Positions 19,766 to 30,142 of a stretch of DNA of 64,000 nucleotides are shown here, one piece after another. Under the pieces are notes generated by a model. That model saw only the letters and a program-made list of their open reading frames with translations. It was not told the DNA's origin and did not search any database. Position numbers and translations under genes: made by a program. Position 1 is the stretch's first letter, and each line of letters opens with the position of its first letter. This stretch comes from Paralithodes platypus (lineage: Eukaryota > Arthropoda > Malacostraca > Decapoda > Lithodidae): NCBI GenBank assembly GCA_032716605.1, contig CM064501.1, positions 26,062,631 through 26,126,630 on the forward strand, read 5' to 3'.

Positions 19766-22142
19766 TGTGACGCTTCTGCATAGTAGCCACGTGCGGGCGT
19801 GCGCGCGCGTCGGCTGCCCAGCCGTTTAGAAACCGGCTGGCGGCAGCCGGCCGGCAGGCTTTTCCTTAGTATATATCCTACGACAACGTAACTAATGTCT
19901 GGGATATTCTTATGTTGTTTCACAGCTTGTAGCTGCCCTTATTCTTAACCAACGCATCTTAGTATATTTTATTCTCGATAGTTGATTGTTTCATTATAAT
20001 ATATAAGATGTGAGTCTAGTGAGGGCGGGAGGAGACGAGCGGGAGAGAGAGACCGGCTTGGAACGTTGCTTCGTTTGCCAGCTTGGGACGAGCCTGAAGC
20101 GTTGCCATATGCATTTGATTGCAACGTTAGGCTTGGTTTCGACTCACGTACGGGGTAGACGATTTTGACCCGGCAACTGTGTTGAGTGTTGCCAAGCCGG
20201 GGATGTATTCTGCATGCCTAGGGCGGGATCCAGACAGGTTCAAGACTCAGAGCTCACCTCACTGTCGTACCCTTCGGACCCCCTTGATATCTATCCCTCT
20301 CAACCCCACTTAGAAACTTTCTCTCTTACTTTGTATACCTTCCTTCCACTACTTCACCAATCTATTTAATTATCCCATCCCCTTGATAGACCTTATATCT
20401 ATTATTGTATTAACGACGAGCTCTCAGATAACTAGATAGGATTTTGGGACTTATGCAGAGACGTAATTGTTAATGAGACCTAGGAAGCTTTTTTGTTGTC
20501 TCATATTTGGTGGTTTCATGCTTACTAGTGTGTTCTTGTGTCAGGTTAGCAGGGGCTAGACCGGAGAGGAGGCTTTTTGCGATCCTTTAAGTAAAGTCTG
20601 CTGGTGCGAGTCCTGTGGACCCGCACGACTTTACTAGGATACCCGTGGGAGTCTGGGGGCATTTTCTTGTCTGTGTCCCCTCGTGTTTAGTGTTGTGTTG
20701 TGTGAGGGCCCTTGCCTAGTCCACTCAGCACTGCGCTAGCACGTCTTGCTTTTGTTTTACGGTCGCCAGGAGAGAGTCAGATACTTGCGATCTGAGTCTC
20801 TCAAGAGAGCACCCTTTCAATTAGAGTAATTTGGCGCACAGACTTGGGAACGTCCCTAGGCTAGAGCAGGTGGCTCAGCCCGGGTATCCGAAGCCTATAT
20901 CCTTCCAGCTAGACCTCTGCCACCTGGCAGATTAACCCTTAAAAAGCGGCTCACCACATAAGTCGAGTTAAATAAAGCTGGACTATGTGGCGGCGCTCGA
21001 CATAACTCGAGTGGCAATTTCAGCACGTAATGTTGCTGAGAGAGAGAGACAAGTGGTGGCAGGAGAGTAGCAAGCGTATGACTGCTCCAGACCACCGCGA
21101 CGAACCTACTGACACGAATCTCACCTCCCTCCTACCTCTCTCACTCGCTATATACGGAATTGTATCGGGAAAGTAGCTAATTATCTGCTTTTTGCACTCG
21201 CGTTGCACGGTTATTGCAAGAAAACTAGCCATCATAAAAGGATCGTTATGGTGTCATTCGAAAGCTCTGTTTATGCCCTTTTAGGGATAGATACTTGTTT
21301 TACGTTCTGGGTCTTATTTAGGCATGAAAATGATCACGTAAACAGCCCTATTTTGGCTAAAAACACCCCGCTGGGCGGTACATATAAATAAACCGCATAG
21401 GCCGCTCGTAAAGGGTTAACAGCTAGGGGTTTATCATCTCTGTATGCTTGTTATTGTGCCACAGTTTACCGTTTTTGTGAGCATTGTGAGTCAGGGTGTG
21501 GCTTAGAGACTCTGTCCGAGCAGGCTTGCCTGACTAAGAGTGAGAAGCACACCTGTATGTGGTTATGTTGCGAGTTGCTACCTTTATTTAATTATACCTA
21601 TGCCATTTTACACTGTATGGCCTATCACTAGTATTTATTCCTGCTTATGAGTTAAGAGTTCTCTAAATCCGTAACGTACTTTCTTTGCTAAGCATCAGAT
21701 CCTACAGTAGCCGCATGCAGTTTAGAACCCCGCATCTTGTCTACCGGTACGATGTTTTGAGGACTGTTTGCTTTCACCTTCTTTCACGCAGGGGTGATTA
21801 GTTGTATTAATTAACATAAAGTTAAATGTACTTTCTTCTAGTTTGTTATTAAATTGTTTCTGCAATTTAATTCCGTTATCTATCTTTTCCTTGAAGCTTT
21901 AAGTCAACTTAATTGTGTGATCTTTTATATAGCCTGCTTGACTATCAGCAGTCTATAGTGCGTGCACCCTCTAACCGAGTCATAGGATACCTCGTTGTCC
22001 AGGCAGGACTCTTGACGGTTTAGGGTGGTTTGTTGCCTGGGTTTATAGATAAGGGTTGAATCTAGCGTTTTCCGTTGTTGCTTGTTGCCGCATACCTAGT
22101 CCAATAGAAAGAGCCCAGTGTTATATATCCCAGGACGTAACA
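19766..22142 (+). repeat. 5' LTR of the Gmr1-like element, carrying a 480-bp MITE
   Basis: It is 2377 bp including the MITE and one duplicated TTAA, so 1893 bp without them, against 1894 bp for the 3' LTR. A TATATAAG motif at 20000-20007 is conserved in the 3' LTR and could be the promoter. A GC-rich palindromic segment lies at its start (GGCTGGCGGCAGCCGGCCGG region, near 19830-19853). Confidence 0.93.
20936..21415. mobile_element. 480-bp piggyBac-type MITE in the 5' LTR
   Basis: The ends CCCTTAAAAAGCGGC and GCCGCTCGTAAAGGG are inverted repeats, flanked by TTAA at 20932-20935 and 21416-21419. The 3' LTR has the empty TTAA at 28928-28931. The left 90 bp and the right 48 bp match the termini of the 19-kb piggyBac element at 32196 and 51438 (shared CATAAGTCGAG, CTGGACTAT and CCCGCTGGGCGG). 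It is therefore a non-autonomous derivative or relative of that element. No coding capacity. Confidence 0.92.
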
Positions 22143-22354
22143 AATGGCGACCTTGCATAGGATTTACTGAACAGAGGAATATAGTGGTCATTTGTTTTGA
22201 GATTCCTTATGATTAGAGGAATACAGTGGACATAGTTTTTTTTTGGAGCAACCAATATAACACATTAAAGACTTTAAATAACATTAGTATATACATACTT
22301 GCATAGGAGATAAGGCACATTCTATAACCGTGATAATTACTGCAGTACACAAAC
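22143..22354 (+). promoter_or_regulatory. Primer-binding region and gag leader of the Gmr1-like element
   Basis: AAATGGCGACCTTGC follows the LTR end immediately. A TGG-initial primer-binding site at this position is usual in Ty3/gypsy elements, but I cannot assign the primer tRNA. About 200 AT-rich bases then lead to the gag ATG at 22355. Confidence 0.6.
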
Positions 22355-24597
22355 ATGTCTAATACATCAGAACACAATGATGGGTCAGGTCAAGATACGG
22401 GCTCGGAGGGAGAAAGACCTGTGGAGTGGCTAGTCGATAGCGAGGAGGGTGCTAGAAGATTTTTAGAAGTGCCCCTTACCGCTGCCAGGGTGTTGAAGCT
22501 GAATAAGTATGGCTTAAAGTGTGTGGCAGGTCTTCAGGGTCACCAGGGTTTAAGTGGCATGAGGAAAGATCAGCTGAGGATTTTGATATTGGGTTTAGAA
22601 GGGAGAGACCTGGGTGGAGAGGCAACTGGGGGCCCAGGTCCCCACCCTCCCTCCACTCTACCCCCATATCAAATGTCAGGGTGCCTGCATTTAGTACATA
22701 CCCCCAAGTTGATGGTCAATGGCAGCGTGGAATTCAATCACAGGGACCCTCCCCATTAAATGCACCTTCCCCTCCTCAAGGGTTGACTCCAGATTTGTTG
22801 TTTCGGCTTGAGATGGCCAAGGTTGAGGCCGCCGAAAGACAGGTTAGAGTGCAGGCTGAGGTTGCTAGAGCTCAGGCTGAGGTTCCTAGAGCTCAGGTTG
22901 AGGCTACCGAAAGACAGGCTAGTGTGCAGGCTGAGGCTGCAGAGAGAACAGCTATACGAGAGGCTGAACTGCAGGCAGAGTCTACTAGGTATCGGGCTGA
23001 CAGGGAGCTGGAGAGATCTCGAGTGGAGGTAACAGGGCGAAATATTGGGGGAGGTAATAGACATCGGGACCAATCATTGTCGCACCTGCTTAAACTAGTT
23101 CCTGTGTTCGATGAATTATGTGTGACTGAGTTTTTTATGCGATTTGAGAAGAAGTGCCAGGAACACCAGTGGCCTCAGGAAAAGTGGGCAGCATTAGTTT
23201 CATCAAGACTACTAGGAAAGGGGCTAAAAGCGTATGATGCACTACCTTTAGAGTCCTGTGTAGTTCATGATGAGCTAAAGAAGGCTGTGCTATGGGCCTA
23301 TGAGTTACAACCGGAAACTTACCGCTTGAAGTTTCGGGGTGTTACTAAGGGCAAGGATAGTACCTTCCTAGAACACGCCCGGGACTTGTCTGATGCACTA
23401 CGACATTGGCTGCGTTCTGAGAGGGCAGCTACTTTTGAGGAGTTGAGTGAGCTGGTTCTCTTGGAGCAGTTCTTTAAGTGCACAGGCGGGGACTTAACAT
23501 TAAATATAAAGGAAACAAATCTTAGAACTCTCCAGGAGGCAGCAGAAATGGCTGACCTCCGACTGTCATTAATTCGAGGGTGCGGAGCAGCAGCTAGGAG
23601 TGAGTTGGGTGCAAAGGATCGTACCCCTCCCCCTCCCAAGAATTTTGATACACATAAATACACAAAACCATCTAGCACTGACAATAAAACTGAACATAAA
23701 CCAAATACCGTCCCGTATAAGAAGTCTAATGGTACCTCCCACTCCCAAGGGAAACCAAAGAGTAAAGAGTGCTTTGCATGTCACAAGGAGGGTCACTTTG
23801 CAATTGCTTGTCCGAACAAGCCACCAAACAAGGTTGTGTCATTGGCCCGCAGCATAGGGGTGTCGTCTATATCTTCTGAGTTTGCCAAGGGTAGTTCGTC
23901 AGAGGTTCGGACACAGCCTGTGTTCAAGAGTCCGGATGGCTCGAACCCTGTCCGCGACGTCTTTGGGGGTCATAGAGGGCATGGTTCTGTGAGGTGGGCT
24001 GGTGATAGGCGAGGAGTTAAGCTATTGCGTGATACTGGGGCTTCTCAGACCTTGTTAAGGAACTTTACTGGTAGACCGATTAACGCTGCTCGGGTGGTGG
24101 TAGTTCAGGGGATCAATGCTATGAGGTCCTACCCGCTGGTGCGGATGGAGCTGGAGGTGGGTGGTGTGGCGAAGGAGCTGGATGTAGGAATTGTAGAGAA
24201 CTTGCCTGTTGGGGGCGTCGACCTCCTCCTCGGCAACGACTTTGCGGTGCCTGCTTCTAAGGTTTCACCCTTGGTCGTTGCCGAGAAGGCGGCCGACGTT
24301 AGTAGGGAGGAACAGGAGTGGGTTGAGAAGTGTAGCGTACAAACTATGGCGTGTGTTGTGACGCTTTCTCAGACATCCGGAGCCTTGCAGCCACCACCTC
24401 AGTCTATCAAACCGCGGAGGAAAGGTCACAAGAAAACGGGAAGTGTTGGTCAATTGGAGAGTTTTGAGCTGGCAGTGTTTCTTGGTGACTCATTATTGGC
24501 ACCTATGTTAGAGTCTGGAGAGGCTCCGGGGCCTGTCACCGCTAGTGCAGGTGCAGGGCAGGAAGAGACTGCGACAGCATCGTTATGCGTAGCGTGA
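22355..24597 (+). pseudogene. Gag-protease of the Gmr1-like element, with one frame change
   Basis: The gag ATG opens at 22355 (MSNTSEHNDGSG), with an N-terminal helix SGMRKDQLRILILGLEGR. A single-base change of frame occurs between about 22600 and 22680, after which the ORF of 22519-24597 continues: an Ala/Glu/Arg coiled coil (AAERQVRVQAEVARAQAEV), a SCAN/retroviral capsid-like helical block (FDELCVTEFFMRFEKKC to LRTLQEAAEMADLRLSL), a zinc knuckle CFACHKEGHFAIAC, and a retropepsin with LLRDTGASQTLL and later LLLGNDF. Catalytic DTGA is intact. The frame change could be a disabling indel or programmed shifting; I lean to an indel. A TGA at 24595 ends the ORF, seven bases before the pol ATG in another frame. 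Confidence 0.82.
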
Positions 24598-24604
24598 GGA
24601 AAGG

Positions 24605-27436
24605 ATGGCTCAGCGGGACATTGGAGGTGGAAATAAATTATTTAAGATGAACTTGGATAATCTCGCACCTGCTGATATATGTTCCTTGCAGCGGGTAGAT
24701 CCTGAAGTCAGGGCGTGTGGTAATGGTGCTATCGAACTGGAGAGCGATGGGGATGCGCAGCCTGGTGATTTTTTCTTGTCCGAGGGGATCTTGTATCGGA
24801 GACATCAGGATCCCAAGAAAAAGTTGGATGGTGGGTCAGGATTAGGGGACCAGTTAGTAGTACCGAGGGTGTGCCGTGAGAGCTTATTGAGATTAGCTCA
24901 TGATGTACCTTTGGCAGGGCACCTGGGGGCACGTAAGACGGAGGCAGCTCTGAGCAAGCTTTTCTGGTGGCCTGGGTTAAAGGCCAGTGTCGTGTCATGG
25001 GTGTCACAGTGTCACACTTGTCAAGTTGTTGGGAAACCCAATCAGGTCATCCCGAGAGCCCCGTTACAACCAATCCCTGTCATTGGGCCGCCCTTCAGCA
25101 AAGTAGTTATCGATATGGTTGGCCCATTGCCCCCCACTAGTGCCGGCAATACATTTTTACTAACTGTAATGGATGTAGCAACACGGTATCCAGATGCTTA
25201 CCCCATGCGCAACGGGATGGCTAAGACTGTTGTCAAAAACCTACTTGTCTATTTCTCTCGTTATGGCTACCCTCAGGATATCCAGTCTGATCAGGGATCC
25301 AATTTTACTTCTGCTCTGTTTAAGCAGACCATGCAGCAACATGGGATAGTGTCTGTGGTGTCATCTGCCTACCATCCCGAGAGTCAGGGAGTTTTGGAAA
25401 GGTGGCACTCGACTCTCAAGAGTATGTTGCGGTGTTATTGCATGGAAAATGGGAAGGACTGGGATCTAGGTCTCCCATACGTTTTATTTTCTGCGAGAGA
25501 AGTACCTGGGGAGAGCTTGGGGTTTAGCCCGAATGAGTTGGTTTTTGGACACAGGGTCAGGGGGCCCCTCCACATAGTCAAGGAGATCTGGGAGGGAGTC
25601 ACAAAGCCATGCTCGCTTCTAAAGTATGTTGTTGAAAGCCGTGAGAGAATGCTAAAGAGCTTGGAGGTAGCAGGTCGGAACCTTAAGAGTTCACAAGCTC
25701 AGATGAAGGACAGATACGACCAGAAGGTGAAGCTGCCTCTGGTGGGACACCCCTTGTCTGCCAAGTATTCTGGTCCATATCGGGTTGTAAGGAAGGTTTC
25801 TGATCTCGACTATTTAGTAGCTACTCCTGATCGTAAGAAAAAGAACCAACTTTGCCATGTAAATCTGATGAAAGAGTATGTGAGGCGCCCCTCCGAGCCT
25901 CTCACTGTCCCGGTGTTGATCTGCAGCGATCGTGGTGGAGAAGGAGGAAGGGACAGTCAAGCTGCGGGGGAGGATAATTGGGATTGTCATGCTTCCGCGG
26001 ATCAGTGGGCGGGGTATTCTAGACAAGTGGCTCACGAGTTGATATTGCACCTGCCTGAGCAACAGCGTGTAGCTGTGCAGCACTTGTTTGATTCAAACCC
26101 AGCTGTTTTCGCGGAGCATCCTGGCCTCACTACTCAAGCGGTGCACGATGTCGATGTTGGGGACCACCCACCCTTTAAATCAGTGCCATACCGTGTTCCC
26201 CCTATTAATTTACCAGCACTTAGGGAAGAGCTGGATTATATGCTGAAACGTGGGCTGATTTCTGAGGGTGCAGTAAGGTGGACTTCCCCAGTCACACTGC
26301 AGCCCAAACCAGATGGCAAGGTGCGGTTTTGTATAGATTTCCGCAGGTTGAATGGTTTAACCCCCACAAATGCATACCCTCTCCCTCGCGTGGACGACAG
26401 TGTGGATAAGATAGGAAAAGCCAAGTTCCTCACTAAGATAGACCTTGTTAAGGGTTATTGGCAAGTGCCCTTGTCTGAGCGAGCGCGAGAGGTGTGTGGG
26501 TTTGTTGTGGACGGTGCCACATATCGTTGCCATGTTATGCCATACGGGCTGAAAAATGCCCCTGCAACGTTTCAGAAATTAATGAACGACATTGTAGCCG
26601 ACATTCCCAACTGTACGGTGTACCTAGATGATGTCATAATATACAACGAGGATTTTAACAGTCACTGTGCTCACATCGGACAGCTTTTTAATAAACTGAA
26701 TGAAGCAGGTTTGGTGGTAAACCTGGGTAAGTGCGATTTTGTCAAAGCCACAGTTTTGTACCTGGGGTTCGAGGTGGGGATGGGTCAGGTGTGCCCTCCA
26801 CAGACAAAGATCAAAGCCATCGATCAGTTTCCCCAGCCTACGACTAAGAAACAAATCATGCGGTTTCTAGGTATGATAGACTATTATCGTTGCTTCATCA
26901 AAGGCTATTCGACTGTACTGGCACCTTTAACTGACTTATTATCTAAGGACAAGAAGTTCCGGTGGTCTCCTGAGTGTGCAGAGGCGTTTTCCTTGGTGAA
27001 ACACCTGTTATGTACCCACCCCATACTCAGGGCCCCGGACTTCAGCAGACCTTTTCAGCTGGCGACTGATGCCAGTGGCGTAGGGGCTGGGGCTGTCTTG
27101 TTACAGACAGATGATGAAGGTATCGAACATCCAGTGAGTTTTTACAGTAAAAAATTCAATAGAGCACAAAGGAATTACTCTGTAATTGAAAAAGAACTCC
27201 TGGCGATAGTGCTGGCGCTCAGGCACTTCGATGTATATGTTCCTGCTTTCGGACCAGTCGTAGTGGTTTATACCGATCATCACCCTCTGAAATTCTTGAA
27301 TCAGTTTCATAACCGGAATATGAGGCTGACCAGGTGGTCACTCATGCTTCAGGAGTATAATCTGGACATACGCCATACTGCCGGTTCTGATAACGTGATA
27401 GCGGATTGTCTATCAAGGTTGCATGATGTTGGTTAG
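24605..27436 (+). CDS. pol: Integrase-reverse transcriptase-RNase H polyprotein (943 aa), Gmr1-like gypsy
   Basis: The ORF is open throughout. Residues 99-139 form the integrase HHCC finger (H99, H106, C136, C139). The integrase core has D170 (VVIDMVGPL), D229 (IQSDQGSNF) and E265 (SQGVLERWH), a DD35E spacing. A GPY/F-type module follows (KYSGPYRVVRK, about 387-397). Only then come the reverse transcriptase, D613 (LTKIDLVKGYW) and YLDD at 673-676, and RNase H with D822 (LATDASG), E864 and D891 (VYTDHHPL). The polyprotein copies element RNA into DNA and inserts it. ATG context is GGAAAGGATGG. All catalytic residues are present, so this copy may encode active enzymes. The domain order is the notable feature. 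Confidence 0.95.
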   Translation: MAQRDIGGGNKLFKMNLDNLAPADICSLQRVDPEVRACGNGAIELESDGDAQPGDFFLSEGILYRRHQDPKKKLDGGSGLGDQLVVPRVCRESLLRLAHDVPLAGHLGARKTEAALSKLFWWPGLKASVVSWVSQCHTCQVVGKPNQVIPRAPLQPIPVIGPPFSKVVIDMVGPLPPTSAGNTFLLTVMDVATRYPDAYPMRNGMAKTVVKNLLVYFSRYGYPQDIQSDQGSNFTSALFKQTMQQHGIVSVVSSAYHPESQGVLERWHSTLKSMLRCYCMENGKDWDLGLPYVLFSAREVPGESLGFSPNELVFGHRVRGPLHIVKEIWEGVTKPCSLLKYVVESRERMLKSLEVAGRNLKSSQAQMKDRYDQKVKLPLVGHPLSAKYSGPYRVVRKVSDLDYLVATPDRKKKNQLCHVNLMKEYVRRPSEPLTVPVLICSDRGGEGGRDSQAAGEDNWDCHASADQWAGYSRQVAHELILHLPEQQRVAVQHLFDSNPAVFAEHPGLTTQAVHDVDVGDHPPFKSVPYRVPPINLPALREELDYMLKRGLISEGAVRWTSPVTLQPKPDGKVRFCIDFRRLNGLTPTNAYPLPRVDDSVDKIGKAKFLTKIDLVKGYWQVPLSERAREVCGFVVDGATYRCHVMPYGLKNAPATFQKLMNDIVADIPNCTVYLDDVIIYNEDFNSHCAHIGQLFNKLNEAGLVVNLGKCDFVKATVLYLGFEVGMGQVCPPQTKIKAIDQFPQPTTKKQIMRFLGMIDYYRCFIKGYSTVLAPLTDLLSKDKKFRWSPECAEAFSLVKHLLCTHPILRAPDFSRPFQLATDASGVGAGAVLLQTDDEGIEHPVSFYSKKFNRAQRNYSVIEKELLAIVLALRHFDVYVPAFGPVVVVYTDHHPLKFLNQFHNRNMRLTRWSLMLQEYNLDIRHTAGSDNVIADCLSRLHDVG

Positions 27437-27761
27437 ACTGCCACAGGATTGAGGGTTGAGTGTGGAGGAAAATAGGCTGTCACTGTAGTTCAGCCGAAAA
27501 AAACAAATTAAAAAAGCAAAAAACCTTATAAAAACTCTTTATTTTTATAACGTGTAAATTTTTTTATAAGATGTTGTAGCAGTATCTAAGTTGAATGTTT
27601 TCGCTTATTGTCGCTGAGTTAGTTGAACATGCTCGGTGGAGCGCAACAGTCTTTATTTTTTTCTATATATAGTGCCTTGTGTCGCAACAGTGTGTGGTAC
27701 TATGAGAAGCTTTCTGTTAGATATGAAGAACTTAGTCAAGGGTCTTATATCTTGGGGGAGG
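27437..27761 (+). other. pol-to-LTR spacer with polypurine tract
   Basis: No ORF or envelope-like gene lies between the pol stop and the 3' LTR. The last eight bases, GGGGGAGG, are the likely second-strand primer (polypurine tract). Confidence 0.75.
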
Positions 27762-29655
27762 TGTGACGCTTCTGCATAGTAGCCACGTGCGGGCGTGCGC
27801 GCGCGTCGGCTGCCCAGCCATTTAGAAAGCGGCTGGCGGCAGCCGGCCGGCAGGCTTTTCCTTAGTATATATCCTACGACAACGTAACTAATGTCTGGGA
27901 TATTCTTATGTTGTTTCACAGCTTGTAGCTGCCCTTATTCTTAACCAACGCATCTTAGTATATTTTATTCTCGATAGTTGATTGTTTCATTATAATATAT
28001 AAGTTGTAAGTCTAGTGAGGGCGGGAGGAGACGAGCGGGAGAGAGAGACCGGCTTGGGACGTTGCTTCGCTTGCCAGCTTGGGACGAGCCTGAAGCGTTG
28101 CCATATGCATTTGATTGCAACGTTAGGCTTGGTTTCGACTCACGCACGAGGTAGACGATTTTGACCCGGCAACTGTGTTGAGTGTTGCCAAGCCTGGGAT
28201 GTATTCTGCATGCCTAGGGTGGGGTCCAGACAGATTCAAGACTCAGAGCTCACCTCACTGTCGTACCCTTCGGACCCCCTTGATATCTATCCCTCTCAAC
28301 CCCACTTAGAAACTTTCTCTCTTACTTTGTATACCTTCCTTCCACTACTTCACCAATCTATTTAATTATCCCATCCCCTTGATAGACCTTATATCTATTA
28401 TTGTATTAACGACGAGCTCTCAGATAACTAGATAGGATTTTGGGCCTTATGCAGAGACATAATTGTTAATGAGACCTAGGAAGTTTTTTTGTTGTCTCAT
28501 ATTTGGTGGTTTCATGCTTGCTAGTGTGTTCTTGTGTCAGGTTAGCAGGGGCTAGACCGGAGGGGAGGCTTTTTGCGATCCTTTAAGTAAAGTCTGCTGG
28601 TGCGAGTCCTGTGGACCTGCACGACTTTACTAGGATACCCGTGGGAGTCGGGGGGCATTTTCTTGTCTGTGTCCCTGTGTGTCTAGTGTTGTGTTGTGTG
28701 AGGGCCCTTGCCTAGTCCGCTCAGCACTGCGCTAGCATGTCTTGCTTTTGTTTTACGGTCGCCAGGAGAGAGTCAGATACTTGCGATCTGAGTCTCTCAA
28801 GAGAGCACCCTTTCAATTAGAATAATTTGGCGCAAAGACTTGGGAACGTCCCTAGGCTAGAGCAGGTGGCTCAGCCCGGGTATCCGAAGCCTATATCCTT
28901 CCGGCTAGATCTCTGCCACCTGGCAGATTAACAGCTAGGGGTTTATCATCTCTGTATGCTTGTTATTGTGCCACAGTTTACCGTTTTTGTGAGCATTGTG
29001 AGTCAGGGTGTGGCTTAGAGACTCTGTCCGAGCAGGCTTGCCTGACTAAGAGTGAGAAGCACACCTGTATGTGGTTATGTTGCGAGTTGCTACCTTTATT
29101 TAATTATACCTATGCCATTATACACTGTATGGCCTATCACTAGTATTTATTCCTGCTTATGAGTTAAGAGTTCTCTAAATCCGTAACGTACTTTCTTTGC
29201 TAAGCATCAGATCCTACAGTAGCCGCATGCAGTTTAGAACCCCACATCTTGTCTACCGGTACGATGTTTTGAGGACTGTTTGCTTTCACCTTCTTTCACG
29301 CAGGGGTGATTAGTTGTATTAATTAACGTAACGTTAAATGTACTTTCTTCTAGTTTGTTATTAAATTGTTTCTGCAATTTAATTCCGTTATCTATCTTTT
29401 CCTTGAAGCTTTAAGTCAACTTAATTGTGTGATCTTTTATATAGCCTGCTTGACTATCAGCAGTCTATAGTACGTGCACCCTGTAACCGAGTCATAGGAT
29501 ACCTCGTTGTCCAGGCAGGACTCTTGACGGTTTAGGGTGGTTTGTTGCCTGGGTTTATAGATAAGGGTTGGATCTAGCGTTTTCCGTTGTTGCTTGTTGC
29601 CGCATACCTAGTCCAATAGAAAGAGCCCAGTGTTTATATATCCCAGGACGTAACA
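27762..29655 (+). repeat. 3' LTR of the Gmr1-like element
   Basis: 1894 bp, TG...CA ends, colinear with the 5' LTR apart from the MITE. The TATATAAG motif is at 27996-28003. The empty TTAA target of the MITE is at 28928-28931. The LTR is followed by the GAAG duplication and then by LINE B sequence. Confidence 0.93.
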
Positions 29656-29659
29656 GAAG

Positions 29660-30128
29660 GCTTTACTAATGTCGAGTGTGGCTAATAGTGATCTGTGCGG
29701 TGGTCTAGCTGAGTTGATGCCGTCGAAAGCTCTTTGTGTAAGGTCTGTGAGAAGAGTGTTTGTGGAGTGCAGTGGCCTAAAGCCATGTTGTGTTGGAGCT
29801 AGGGGTAGGTCAGGTGTAATTAGTTGTAATACTAGGCGTTCCATGACTTTGGAGGGGGAGCAAAGGAGTGTGATGGGGCGGTGCGAGGAGGGTAGCGTGG
29901 GGTCTTTGTTGGGTTTGGGGAATGTGATGATGATACCATGCTTTCAAATGTCTGGTATTGTGTTGTGTGAATAGCTGTAGTTTGATATGTTAGTGAGTGC
30001 TTGTATGCCTTGTGGTCCCAGGTGTCTGAGGTGTATGTTGCTTATGTTGTCTAGGCCATAGGCGGGTGAGTGCTTGAGATTGTTGATGATATGCTTTGTC
30101 TGGTGATTGGTGAAGGGTGTATAGTCAG
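29660..30128 (-). mobile_element. LINE B, 5'-truncated upstream part (minus strand)
   Basis: The minus strand encodes DYTPFTNHQTKHIINNLKHS, GLDNISNIHLRHLGPQGIQA and SLLATLDISKAF, colinear with LINE A, and shows the intact site where LINE A carries the hAT MITE. The element starts at 30128 next to its 14-bp target duplication in LINE C. It is 5'-truncated, lacking the endonuclease. A frameshift separates 29608-29844 from the upstream reading frame. Confidence 0.85.
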
Positions 30129-30142
30129 TCTGGGAGAGAGTT

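Larger units (their letters stand above)
19766..29655 (+). mobile_element. Complete Ty3/gypsy element with integrase before reverse transcriptase (Gmr1-like)
   Basis: LTRs start TGTGACGCTTCTGC and end GGACGTAACA, and GAAG flanks the element at 19762-19765 and 29656-29659, inside LINE B. After the 5' LTR comes AAATGGCGACC, a plausible primer-binding region; before the 3' LTR lies the polypurine GGGGGAGG (27754-27761). Coding order is gag, protease, integrase, reverse transcriptase, RNase H. Known Ty3/gypsy elements normally place integrase last. The reversed order is the property described for Gmr1-type gypsy elements, first from fish. The LTRs, apart from one inserted MITE, differ by about 1-2 percent by eye, so the insertion is fairly recent. 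Confidence 0.93.

Noticed and set aside
27437..27761. Envelope-like gene in the gypsy element
   Set aside because: Only 325 bp with no open frame lie between the pol stop and the 3' LTR.
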